Assembly: GCA_900755865.1 (NCBI GenBank)
Contig: CAAEHZ010000578.1
Location: forward strand, 1-5,396
From: Lachnospiraceae bacterium
GTDB lineage: Bacteria > Bacillota > Clostridia > Lachnospirales > Lachnospiraceae
Direction: 5' to 3'
DNA length: 5,396 bases
Shown here: in pieces, positions 1 to 5,396 of the stretch
How the letters are laid out: every line of letters begins with the position of its first letter
Position numbering within the stretch: the first letter of the stretch is position 1
Position numbers and translations under genes: made by a program
The notes under the pieces: generated by a model
Databases searched by the model: none
What the model was told of the DNA's origin: nothing
What the model saw: the letters and a program-made list of their open reading frames with translations, nothing else

Positions 1-121
1 AGCGGATTCCGAATGTTTTAGAATTACAGGAGCTGCTTTGGCAGCGAAGTAATTCGTAGATATCAAATGAGGGGCAAAGTACCTTTTGACCCTCATATTA
101 TGATATAGTATATCATTTTTT
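1..121. other. Structured non-coding block: two hairpins and a palindrome, possible dispersed repeat
   Basis: No gene is supported here; all three forward frames close by base 59. The first hairpin pairs GAATTAC (21-27) with GTAATTC (49-55). It has an AGGA/GAA internal loop and an inner stem GCTGC (32-36)/GCAGC (41-45) capped by TTTG. The second pairs ATGAGGG (67-73) with CCCTCAT (90-96) and CAAAG (75-79) with TTTTG (84-88), with one G/A mismatch and a TACC loop. A 17-bp palindrome centred on G108 follows (100-116) and runs into a six-T tract. Neither large hairpin is directly followed by a T-run, so this is not a textbook terminator. It could be a dispersed intergenic repeat, the processed end of an upstream transcript, or a small structured RNA. 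The frame from base 3 could also be the last 18 codons of an upstream gene (ending at 59). Confidence 0.4.
67..96. repeat. Near-perfect inverted repeat (hairpin)
   Basis: Seven outer pairs (67-73 with 90-96) and five inner pairs (75-79 with 84-88, one of them G-U) are interrupted only by G74 opposite A89, around the tetraloop TACC. The symmetry is clear in the sequence. The role is not. The following bases are ATATTATGATATAG rather than a T-run, so termination would be weak unless the palindrome and T-run at 100-121 contribute. Confidence 0.6.
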
Positions 122-243
122 GCCAATATTTCAACAGGAAGAGTAATTTTTCGCTTTTTCGCGCAGTTTTTGTCCAATTTTCTGATGATTTACAGAATAG
201 GACGAAAATTAGGAGGGGGGATAGAAAAAATAAAAAAGTAGTG

Positions 244-249
244 TATAAT
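244..249 (+). promoter_or_regulatory. Candidate -10 element for the chemoreceptor gene
   Basis: A perfect TATAAT lies 90 bases before the start codon, but the hexamer 17 bases upstream (ATAGAA, 221-226) is not a recognisable -35; that region is an A-rich tract. The overlapping GATAA (250-254) with TAAA at 231-234 loosely recalls the flagellar/chemotaxis sigma-D pattern, but the spacing is about 3 bases shorter than the usual TAAA-N15-GCCGATAA and the GCC is missing. An alternative pair is TTGTCC (170-175) with CAGAAT (193-198), 17 bases apart. The evidence does not decide between them. Confidence 0.35.
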
Positions 250-266
250 GATAATGAATCGCAGAA

Positions 267-320
267 GGAAAAGTATCAGGAAATAAAAAAGTATTGAGAA
301 GTAAAAAAGTATCAGAAAGC
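267..320 (+). repeat. Three imperfect 18-nt tandem units in the leader
   Basis: Units at 267-284, 285-302 and 303-320 each carry AAAAGTAT at the same offset, with GTAT starting at 273, 291 and 309. The last two units share their first ten bases (six A then GTAT). The units sit directly before the ribosome binding site of the chemoreceptor gene. The period equals six codons, but the frame reading KYQ-type codons is broken by TGA at 295-297, so it is not a coding repeat now. It may be slippage in A-rich DNA. Confidence 0.5.
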
Positions 321-321
321 A

Positions 322-330
322 AAAGGGAGG
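322..330 (+). promoter_or_regulatory. Ribosome binding site of the chemoreceptor gene
   Basis: AAAGGGAGG is followed by an 8-base spacer and ATG at 339. This fixes the start at 339. The in-frame TTG at 294, which would add 15 mostly charged residues, has no comparable site upstream. Confidence 0.8.
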
Positions 331-338
331 AAAAAAGA

Positions 339-2051
339 ATGGAAAAGGGAGTACAGACGAAAAAGGTGAAGATGTTTCATGGTATCCAGACCAGAATTCT
401 GGCATTGACCGTTTTTCTGGTGATGGCGGCAGTGACACTATGTATGATTCTGGGGATTTATACCTTTAACCGGACGGTGATGCGGCTTGTGATATCGGAT
501 ATAGAATCTGTTACCACAGCGTACAGCTCCATGCTGCGGTTGTCTGTCCTGAACAATAACGGAAATATGCCGGACACCTATAATTTAAAGCAGATATTTT
601 CTGATGTGAGTGTCAAAGGTGTTGAGGGCAGCTATTGCTATGTGACAGACGGAAACGGTATTATGCTCTATCATCCGGATGAATCCAAAATCGGTCAGAG
701 CGTGGAAAATGTTGTGGTAAAGGGACTGGTGGAGAAGATTCAGTCAGGAGAAACACCGGAGCCGGCAGTGGTAGAATATGATTTCAAGGGAGAAACCAAG
801 CTGGCAGGCTATAATGTTTTAAGAGGCGGACAGGCGATTATTGTTATTTCTGCAGACAAGTCGGTGGCGCTGCAGGCTGAAAAATCCTTTGCCATACAAT
901 GTCTGATTGTGGCAGCGGTAATCTTACTGGCAGCGATTATTCTGGCAACTGTTGTGTCCCGCTCCGTGGCACAGCCGATACATAAACTGACCGCTTTGAT
1001 TAACAGAAATGCAGAGCTGGATTTTACGGTAAGGGAAGAGGATAAAAGGCTTTCCAGAGGGCACGGGGAGACTGCCGTGATGAGCAGCGCACTGGAGAAG
1101 ATGCGGGACAGCCTTGTGGAAATGGTAACGGGGCTTGCAAAGACGGCGGATAAGCTGAGGGGCAATGCAGACGGTCTGAAGGCGATTGTAGAAGAGTTGA
1201 ACAGCAATTCCTGCGACAATTCCGCAACCAGCGAGGAGTTGGCGGCAAGCATGGAGGAAACCTCTGCAACCACTCAGGTCATTGACGACAAGATGACAAA
1301 TGTCAATACCAATACCCATAAGATTGAAGCCCTGACCCAGGAGAGCGGAAATCATGCGCAGGAGATTATTCAGAAGGCGGACAGCTTAAAGAAGAATACC
1401 GAGGAAGCCAACGATAAGACCGTGGAAATTTACAAAAAGGTAAAGCAGGAATCTGACGAAGCCATTGCAAAGGCAAAGGAGATTGAGCGTATCAATGAGC
1501 TGACCGAGGCGATTGCCACCATTGCCAGCCAGACAGAGCTTTTGTCCTTAAATGCTTCTATTGAGGCAGCAAGAGCCGGAGAAGCGGGAAGAGGCTTTGC
1601 GGTGGTAGCCGGGGAAATCGGCAGTCTGGCAGCCCAGTCCACGGATACCGCAAACCGGATTGCCTCTATTGTTTCCGGAGTGAAGGGCGCGGCGGACAGC
1701 ATGGAAAAATGTCTGGTGCAGATGATTGATTTCATGGAAAAGACGGTTATGGCAGATTATGCAAACTTTATCCGGGTCAGCGAAGAGTACAGTCAGGATG
1801 CCCAGGGCTTTTCCAACGATATGAATACCATCCATGAGGCGATTTCCAATCTGGATGAAACCGTTGAGGATATTACCAGTTCCATCGAAGCCATCAACAG
1901 AACGGTGGGCGAGGCAGCAATCAGCGTCAACGATATTGCCCAGAAGGCAACGGATATGGTAGGTTATGCGGGAGATACCGGCGAGAAGGCGACAGACAAT
2001 GCAGCCTTTGCAGAGCAGCTTGAGGGTATGGTAAAGCAGTTTAAAATTTAA
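339..2051 (+). CDS. Methyl-accepting chemotaxis protein with periplasmic-type Cache sensor
   Basis: Complete 570-residue chemoreceptor that passes ligand signals to the CheA/CheW array at the membrane. Order of parts: short basic N-terminus, first membrane helix (about 20-43), an extracellular region (about 44-184) resembling a single Cache domain, with [15 protein letters not shown] at 99-113, second membrane helix (about 185-206), HAMP (about 207-259, with the usual QPI at 212-214), then a long signalling coiled coil. The hairpin tip reads [20 protein letters not shown] (404-423) and is near-canonical, so coupling to CheW/CheA is expected. E400 replaces the Asn of the common QTN. Glu pairs at 299-300 and 306-307, one heptad apart, are plausible methylation sites. 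About 22 heptads flank the tip on each side, which suits the 44-heptad class. There is no C-terminal CheR-tethering pentapeptide; the protein ends in QFKI. The ligand cannot be deduced. It appears monocistronic, with its own terminator. Confidence 0.95.
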   Translation: MEKGVQTKKVKMFHGIQTRILALTVFLVMAAVTLCMILGIYTFNRTVMRLVISDIESVTTAYSSMLRLSVLNNNGNMPDTYNLKQIFSDVSVKGVEGSYCYVTDGNGIMLYHPDESKIGQSVENVVVKGLVEKIQSGETPEPAVVEYDFKGETKLAGYNVLRGGQAIIVISADKSVALQAEKSFAIQCLIVAAVILLAAIILATVVSRSVAQPIHKLTALINRNAELDFTVREEDKRLSRGHGETAVMSSALEKMRDSLVEMVTGLAKTADKLRGNADGLKAIVEELNSNSCDNSATSEELAASMEETSATTQVIDDKMTNVNTNTHKIEALTQESGNHAQEIIQKADSLKKNTEEANDKTVEIYKKVKQESDEAIAKAKEIERINELTEAIATIASQTELLSLNASIEAARAGEAGRGFAVVAGEIGSLAAQSTDTANRIASIVSGVKGAADSMEKCLVQMIDFMEKTVMADYANFIRVSEEYSQDAQGFSNDMNTIHEAISNLDETVEDITSSIEAINRTVGEAAISVNDIAQKATDMVGYAGDTGEKATDNAAFAEQLEGMVKQFKI

Positions 2052-2062
2052 GATTTTTATTG

Positions 2063-2106
2063 AAAGAAGCAATTTGTCCTTCCGGTATGGATTGCTTCTT
2101 TTTTTT
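2063..2106 (+). terminator. Intrinsic terminator of the chemoreceptor gene
   Basis: An 11-bp perfect stem, AAAGAAGCAAT (2063-2073) with ATTGCTTCTTT (2091-2101), has a 17-base loop and overlaps a run of eight T (2099-2106). It starts 11 bases after the stop codon and separates the chemoreceptor from the fatty acid operon. Confidence 0.88.
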
Positions 2107-2114
2107 GTTTGCTA

Positions 2115-2143
2115 TTGACTTTTTGTAAAATGCGTAGTATTAT
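2115..2143 (+). promoter_or_regulatory. Sigma-A-type promoter of the fab operon
   Basis: TTGACT (2115-2120) and TATTAT (2138-2143) are separated by exactly 17 bases. Each differs from consensus at one position. Transcription should start near 2150, giving a leader of about 95 bases before acpP. It lies just after the upstream terminator, as expected for the head of an operon. Confidence 0.8.
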
Positions 2144-2150
2144 GCCTAAT

Positions 2151-2183
2151 AGTTTGATATTCAAATAATTTGAATGTCAAACT
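2151..2183. promoter_or_regulatory. Double FabT-like operator at the fab transcription start
   Basis: Two boxes of the form TTTGA-N3-TCAAA are present: 2153-2165 (spacer TAT) and 2169-2181 (spacer ATG), with centres 16 bp apart. Together they form a larger dyad: arms 2151-2166 and 2168-2183 around A2167 match at 15 of 16 positions, and the next two outer pairs (2150/2184, 2149/2185) also match. The MarR-family repressor FabT of streptococci is known to bind AGTTTGA-N3-TCAAACT-like palindromes in front of fatty acid synthesis genes. The placement over the predicted +1 suits repression. No fabT gene is in the window, so the identity of the regulator is inferred. Confidence 0.7.
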
Positions 2184-2233
2184 ATGGAGCAGGATGTGAC
2201 AGGAACGGGAAAAGAAACAGGAAAAAAGAGAAA

Positions 2234-2238
2234 AGGAG
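2234..2238 (+). promoter_or_regulatory. Ribosome binding site of acpP
   Basis: AGGAG (within AAAAGGAGA) lies 7 bases before ATG 2246. It decides the start: the in-frame ATG at 2174 lies inside the operator, lacks an SD, and would add 24 lysine- and arginine-rich residues foreign to acyl carrier proteins. Confidence 0.85.
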
Positions 2239-2245
2239 AAAGAAA

Positions 2246-2479
2246 ATGTTAGAAAAGGTAAAGGCAGTAATTGAAGAAAAGTTAAATGCAGATGGTGTGG
2301 GAATTACAGAGGCAACCAGCTTCAAGGAGGATTTGAATGCGGATTCTCTGGATTTATTTGAAATGGTAATGTCTCTGGAGGAAGAGTTTGGAATCGAGAT
2401 TCCTTCAGAGGATTTGGAACAGTTAAAGACAGTGGGCGATGTCATGGAATATTTGCAGAAAAAAGGGATTGAGGCATGA
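2246..2479 (+). CDS. acpP: Acyl carrier protein
   Basis: Small acidic cytoplasmic protein of 77 residues, the usual size for the family. It carries growing acyl chains on a 4'-phosphopantetheine arm during type II fatty acid synthesis. The attachment site is Ser34 in the DSL motif (33-35) at the start of helix II, preceded by FKEDLNA and followed by LDLFEMVMSLEEEFGIEIP, the acidic helix II surface that partner enzymes recognise. The C-terminal helix holds TVGDVMEYL. It is the first gene after the promoter and double operator, and its stop overlaps the fabK start by 4 bases (ATGA), which suggests translational coupling. Its strong SD fits the high level usually needed for ACP. The motif alone would also fit a specialised carrier protein, but the fab neighbours make the housekeeping ACP by far the best reading. 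Confidence 0.96.
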   Translation: MLEKVKAVIEEKLNADGVGITEATSFKEDLNADSLDLFEMVMSLEEEFGIEIPSEDLEQLKTVGDVMEYLQKKGIEA

Positions 2480-3405
2480 AGACAGCGCTGACACAGCTTT
2501 TGGGAATAGAAGCCCCCATTATGCAGGGAGGCATGGCATGGGTGGCAGAATATCATCTGGCATCGGCGGTATCCGAAGCCGGAGGGCTTGGACTGATTGG
2601 AGCGGGCGGGGCACCGGCGGATTTTGTCCGGGAGCAGATTCGGAAAACCAGAGAATTAACGGATAAGCCCTTTGGTGTCAATATCATGCTGATGAACCCG
2701 GAAGCAGACGGAATTGCACAGGTTGTCTGTGAAGAGGGTGTCCGGGTAGTGACTACCGGTGCAGGAAATCCTGCAAAATATATGAAACAGTGGAAAGATG
2801 CAGGGATTGCCGTCATTCCGGTGGTGGCAAGCACCGCTATGGCAAGGCTGATGGAAAGAGCTGGGGCGGATGCAGTTGTGGCAGAAGGAATGGAAAGCGG
2901 CGGACATATCGGGCAGCTTACGACCATGACCCTGGTTCCACAGGTGGTGGATGCGGTGTCGATTCCCGTCATTGCAGCAGGAGGAATCGGGGACGGAAGA
3001 GGTCTGGCGGCGGCAAGGATGCTGGGCGCGGAAGGCGTACAGATAGGAACCCGCTTTCTTCTGGCGAAGGAAACGAGAATCCATGAGAACTATAAGAAAA
3101 AGGTACTTCAGGCGAAGGATATTGATACGGTTGTCACCGGATTAAGTACAGGTCATCCGGTGCGTTCCCTGAGAAACAGTATGACAAGGGAATATCTGCG
3201 GCTGGAACAGGAAGGAGCAGATTTTGAAACCCTGGAAAGGCTGGGACTGGGCGCGCTGCGCCGGGCTGTTGTGGAAGGAGATGTTACCGGGGGAACCGTG
3301 ATGGCAGGACAGATTGCAGGTATGCTGAAGGAGGAGTTAAGCTGCCGGGAAATTCTGGAGGAAATCGTTACACAGGCAGAGGAGCTGATGAGAGGACATG
3401 AGTAA
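2476..3405 (+). CDS. fabK: Enoyl-[acyl-carrier-protein] reductase, FabK family (FMN-dependent)
   Basis: Flavoprotein of 309 residues that carries out the last step of each elongation cycle, reducing trans-2-enoyl-ACP with NAD(P)H through bound FMN. It is a TIM-barrel protein of the nitronate monooxygenase superfamily. Visible family marks are QGGMAWVA (17-24), DKPFGVNIML (63-72), TTGAGNP (93-99), EGMESGGHIG (137-146) with His144 at the position of the important histidine of Streptococcus pneumoniae FabK, the phosphate-binding AAGGIGDGRG (167-176), GVQIGTRF (187-194) and VMAGQIAG near the C-terminus. These stretches closely match my memory of pneumococcal FabK, and the operon position excludes a stand-alone nitronate monooxygenase in practice. 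FabK enzymes are known to resist triclosan. The ATG lies inside the acpP stop (ATGA overlap), and the 3' end overlaps fabD by 8 bases. Confidence 0.95.
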   Translation: MKTALTQLLGIEAPIMQGGMAWVAEYHLASAVSEAGGLGLIGAGGAPADFVREQIRKTRELTDKPFGVNIMLMNPEADGIAQVVCEEGVRVVTTGAGNPAKYMKQWKDAGIAVIPVVASTAMARLMERAGADAVVAEGMESGGHIGQLTTMTLVPQVVDAVSIPVIAAGGIGDGRGLAAARMLGAEGVQIGTRFLLAKETRIHENYKKKVLQAKDIDTVVTGLSTGHPVRSLRNSMTREYLRLEQEGADFETLERLGLGALRRAVVEGDVTGGTVMAGQIAGMLKEELSCREILEEIVTQAEELMRGHE

Positions 3406-4330
3406 ACTGGCATTTGTCTTTCCCGGACAGGGAGCACAGTATACCGGAATGGGAAAGGATTTTTATGAAACACAGGAGAGGGCACGGAAGGTTTTTCAGA
3501 CAGCCCGGGAAGTAACAGGGGTGGATGTGGCTGCCCTCTGCTTTGAGGAAAGCAGAAAAGAGGAATTAAACAGAACGGAATTTACCCAGCTTGCCATGCT
3601 CACCGTGGAGCTTGCCATCTTGGAGGTGCTGCGGGAGAAGGGGATTTCGGCAGACTGCGCCGCAGGCTTAAGCCTCGGGGAATATGGGGCACTGGGGGCG
3701 GCAGGAGTCATGAGCTTTGAGGACTTATTCCGGCTGATTCAGGTACGGGGAAAAGCCATGCAGGAGGCATATCCGGAAGGGGGCGCCATGGCTGCCCTGC
3801 TTGGGCAGGAGAGAGAAAGAGTAGAAGAGTTGTGCCGCGGGGAAAGGGGTGTGGCAGTGATTGCCAATGACAACTGTGTGGGACAGCTTGTGATTTCCGG
3901 AGAGGAAGAGGCAATAGGAAATGTCTGCGCACAAATCCGTAAGGAAGGTGGAAAGTGTGTTCCGCTGAAGGTAAGCGGACCCTTCCATTCTCCCCTGCTG
4001 GAGCCTGCAGCGAAGCGGCTGGGAGAAGCCCTTTCGGAGGTCCGGGTGAACGCTCCGGAGATTCCCTGTTACAGCAATATAGAGGCGCAGCCGGTCACAG
4101 AAAAGGAGGCTGTCCGGGAGCTTTTAAAGAAGCAGGTATGCGGCAGGGTCAGATGGCGGGAAAGCATGGAGCATATGATAGCAGATGGTGTGGATACTTT
4201 TGTGGAAGTAGGACCGGGCAGAACGCTTTCCGGCTTTTTGAAAAAGACAGCTCAGAATATCAGGGTATACCGGGTTGGCACAGTGCAGGAACTGGAGGAA
4301 CTGGAAAAGCAGCTTCGGAATGGAGAATAG
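3398..4330 (+). CDS. fabD: Malonyl-CoA:ACP transacylase
   Basis: Cytoplasmic enzyme of 310 residues, the usual length, that moves malonyl from CoA to the ACP thiol and so supplies the two-carbon donor for chain elongation. The N-terminus reads FVFPGQGAQYTGMG (6-19). The nucleophile elbow is GLSLGE (90-95) with Ser92, where many homologues have GHSLGE. Arg117 in QVRGKAMQ would bind the malonyl carboxylate. The catalytic His is His197 in GPFHS (194-198), and VEVGPGRTLSGF lies near the end. Serine and arginine fall at the same numbers as in E. coli FabD (92, 117), and the histidine is four residues earlier. The start overlaps the last 8 bases of fabK, with a close AGAGG just upstream, so translation is probably coupled. 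The stop codon directly abuts the fabG start. Confidence 0.95.
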   Translation: MSKLAFVFPGQGAQYTGMGKDFYETQERARKVFQTAREVTGVDVAALCFEESRKEELNRTEFTQLAMLTVELAILEVLREKGISADCAAGLSLGEYGALGAAGVMSFEDLFRLIQVRGKAMQEAYPEGGAMAALLGQERERVEELCRGERGVAVIANDNCVGQLVISGEEEAIGNVCAQIRKEGGKCVPLKVSGPFHSPLLEPAAKRLGEALSEVRVNAPEIPCYSNIEAQPVTEKEAVRELLKKQVCGRVRWRESMEHMIADGVDTFVEVGPGRTLSGFLKKTAQNIRVYRVGTVQELEELEKQLRNGE

Positions 4331-5098
4331 ATGGAACTGGAAAAAAACATGGAAAAGGAACTGGAGGGACAGGTAGCGCTGGTGACGGGAGCCTCCAGAG
4401 GAATCGGCAGGGCGATTGCCCTGAAACTGGCAGAGAAGGGCGCCAGAGTCTTTATCAATTACCGCGGCTCCGGGGCAGAAGCCCGGCAGGTAGCGGAGAA
4501 AATCCGGGAAGCAGGGGGAGCGGCGGAGGAAATTGGCTGTGATGTGTCGGACTTTCATGCCTGTGAGGAAATGACCCGGGTAATTTTACAAAAGTGCGGC
4601 AGGCTGGATATTCTGGTGAACAATGCGGGAATTACCAGAGATAATCTTCTGGTCAGGATGCAGGAGGAGGACTTTGACAGAGTGATTGGTACGAATCTGA
4701 AGGGTGCCTTTCACACGACCCGTTTTTTTGCCAGGCAGTTTTTAAAGCAGAGAAGCGGCAGAATTATCAATATTACTTCTGTATCCGGCATTATGGGAAA
4801 CCCGGGACAGGCAAATTACGCAGCTTCCAAGGCAGGGGTTATCGGGTTGACAAAGAGTACCGCAAGGGAACTGGCGGGCAGGGGAATCTGCGTCAATGCG
4901 GTGGCACCCGGGTTTGTGGAAACGGAAATGACAGAGAAGATGCCGGAGCGGGCAAGGGAATGTGCGGTGGCATCCATTCCGGCGGGAAGAATGGGAACGC
5001 CGGAGGAGGTGGCAGCCCTTGTGGCATTTCTGGCAGGAGAGGGAGCCGCCTATATTACGGGTCAGGTGATTTGTGTGGACGGCGGGCTCTGCATGTAG
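4331..5098 (+). CDS. fabG: 3-oxoacyl-[acyl-carrier-protein] reductase
   Basis: Short-chain dehydrogenase of 255 residues that reduces 3-ketoacyl-ACP to 3-hydroxyacyl-ACP with NADPH. The Rossmann dinucleotide site is TGASRGIG (19-26), and NNAG is at 97-100. The catalytic tetrad is Asn122, Ser150, Tyr163 and Lys167 (YAASK, 163-167), 12 residues later than in E. coli FabG. PGFVETEMTE and the C-terminal ITGQVICVDGG are typical of FabG. Asn43-Tyr44-Arg45 after the second strand suits NADPH preference. Start choice: ATG 4331 follows the fabD stop with no gap and has GGAG 5 bases upstream. ATG 4349 would give 249 residues and a more usual N-terminus, but has a poor SD. Because of the operon, the FabG role is preferred over other short-chain dehydrogenases. 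Confidence 0.95.
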   Translation: MELEKNMEKELEGQVALVTGASRGIGRAIALKLAEKGARVFINYRGSGAEARQVAEKIREAGGAAEEIGCDVSDFHACEEMTRVILQKCGRLDILVNNAGITRDNLLVRMQEEDFDRVIGTNLKGAFHTTRFFARQFLKQRSGRIINITSVSGIMGNPGQANYAASKAGVIGLTKSTARELAGRGICVNAVAPGFVETEMTEKMPERARECAVASIPAGRMGTPEEVAALVAFLAGEGAAYITGQVICVDGGLCM

Positions 5099-5120
5099 GA
5101 AGAAAGGTTTGGAAAAGGGT

Positions 5121-5396
5121 ATGAAAAGAAGAGTTGTGATAACAGGGATGGGAGCGATAACGCCTTTAGGATGCGGCGTGGAAAAATTCTGGCAGGCTGT
5201 CAGGGCGGGAAAAACCGGCTTTGCTCCGATTTCCACCTTTGACACCGCAGAATATAAATGCAAGCTGGCTGCCCAGGTAAAGGATTTTCAGCCGGAAAAT
5301 TATATGGACAGGAAAGCGGCAAGGAGGATGGAAGCCTTCAGTCAGTTTGCTGTGGCAGCAGCGGGCGAAGCTATTGAGGATGCGGGGCTGAAGCTG
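5121..5396 (+). CDS. fabF: 3-oxoacyl-[acyl-carrier-protein] synthase II, N-terminal part (cut by window end)
   Basis: The first 92 codons of a beta-ketoacyl-ACP synthase that condenses malonyl-ACP with acyl-ACP to lengthen the chain. The family N-terminus is clear: RRVVITGMGAITPLG (3-17), then FWQAVRAGKTGFAPISTFDT and MDRKAARRMEAFSQFAVAAAGEAIEDAGL, matching the first third of the thiolase fold in FabF. The catalytic Cys-His-His lies beyond the window, so FabB or a related KAS cannot be excluded by active site, but position after fabG favours FabF. It starts 22 bases after fabG. SD candidates are GGAAAAGGG (5111-5119, very close) and AAAGG (5103-5107, rather far). An in-frame TTG at 5109 would add four residues and is less likely. 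Confidence 0.92.
   Translation, partial: MKRRVVITGMGAITPLGCGVEKFWQAVRAGKTGFAPISTFDTAEYKCKLAAQVKDFQPENYMDRKAARRMEAFSQFAVAAAGEAIEDAGLKL

Noticed and set aside
294..338. TTG start adding 15 residues to the chemoreceptor
   Set aside because: It has no SD and lies within the A-rich repeat. ATG 339 has a strong site at the right distance.
121..338. Cyclic-di-GMP or other riboswitch in the chemoreceptor leader
   Set aside because: Such riboswitches occur before clostridial motility genes, but I find none of the GEMM core pattern and no terminator hairpin between the candidate promoter and ATG 339.
190..438. Open frame of 82 codons on the minus strand, rich in Phe, Leu and Ile
   Set aside because: It is the complement of the A-rich leader and start of the chemoreceptor gene. 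The hydrophobic composition follows from antisense poly-A, and no family is recognisable.
809..1355. Overlapping minus-strand open frames inside the chemoreceptor
   Set aside because: They are shadows of the coding frame with no start signals and no recognisable domains. The same applies to minus-strand frames inside fabK, fabD and fabG.
2174..2245. ATG at 2174 as the acpP start
   Set aside because: It lies inside the operator dyad and adds a basic 24-residue tail unknown in acyl carrier proteins. ATG 2246 has AGGAG 7 bases upstream and gives the standard length.
2107..2245. FapR operator in the fab control region
   Set aside because: The FapR consensus (TTAGTACCT-type dyad) is not present; the symmetric boxes are of the TTTGA-N3-TCAAA type instead.
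3955..4542. 195-codon plus-strand frame across the fabD-fabG junction
   Set aside because: It is rich in Gly, Arg and Ser, as expected from out-of-frame reading. It overlaps two clearly conserved genes and has no SD.
1..5396. CRISPR array, tRNA, rRNA, insertion sequence or phage genes
   Set aside because: No regularly spaced identical repeats, no tRNA-like cloverleaf, no rRNA stretches, and no transposase or integrase frame were seen.

Overview
The window looks like chromosomal DNA of a low-to-mid GC Gram-positive anaerobe of the Clostridia, most likely a Lachnospiraceae-type gut bacterium. This is inferred from purine-rich Shine-Dalgarno (SD) sites, AT-rich intergenic DNA beside more GC-rich genes, a FabK-type rather than FabI-type enoyl-ACP reductase, the gene order acpP-fabK-fabD-fabG-fabF, and a clostridial-style chemoreceptor. 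No species can be named from the sequence alone.

Layout. Bases 1-338 hold no convincing gene. They contain two consecutive hairpins (21-55 and 67-96), a short palindrome (100-116), a weak candidate promoter, and an A-rich leader with three 18-nt repeat units. Bases 339-2051 encode a complete membrane-bound methyl-accepting chemotaxis protein with its own strong intrinsic terminator at 2063-2106, so it appears to be a single-gene unit. Bases 2107-2245 carry the control region of the next operon: a good sigma-A-type promoter (2115-2143), then a 33-bp near-perfect dyad made of two TTTGA-N3-TCAAA boxes at the predicted transcription start. Bases 2246-5396 hold the start of a type II fatty acid synthesis operon on the same strand: acpP, fabK, fabD, fabG and the first 92 codons of fabF, which runs off the window.

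How the genes work together. FabD loads malonyl groups onto the acyl carrier protein AcpP. FabF condenses malonyl-ACP with a growing acyl-ACP. FabG reduces the 3-keto group with NADPH. A dehydratase (FabZ, not in this window) removes water, and FabK reduces the enoyl bond. The genes overlap or nearly touch, which suggests one transcript and translational coupling. The paired boxes resemble sites of FabT, the MarR-family repressor of fatty acid synthesis in streptococci, so feedback repression by a FabT-like protein is the leading hypothesis.

I see no sign of a novel multi-gene system here. The coding content is ordinary core metabolism plus a chemoreceptor. The parts most worth a second look are non-coding: the double operator, which may also form a 5'-end mRNA hairpin, and the structured, possibly repetitive block at 1-121.
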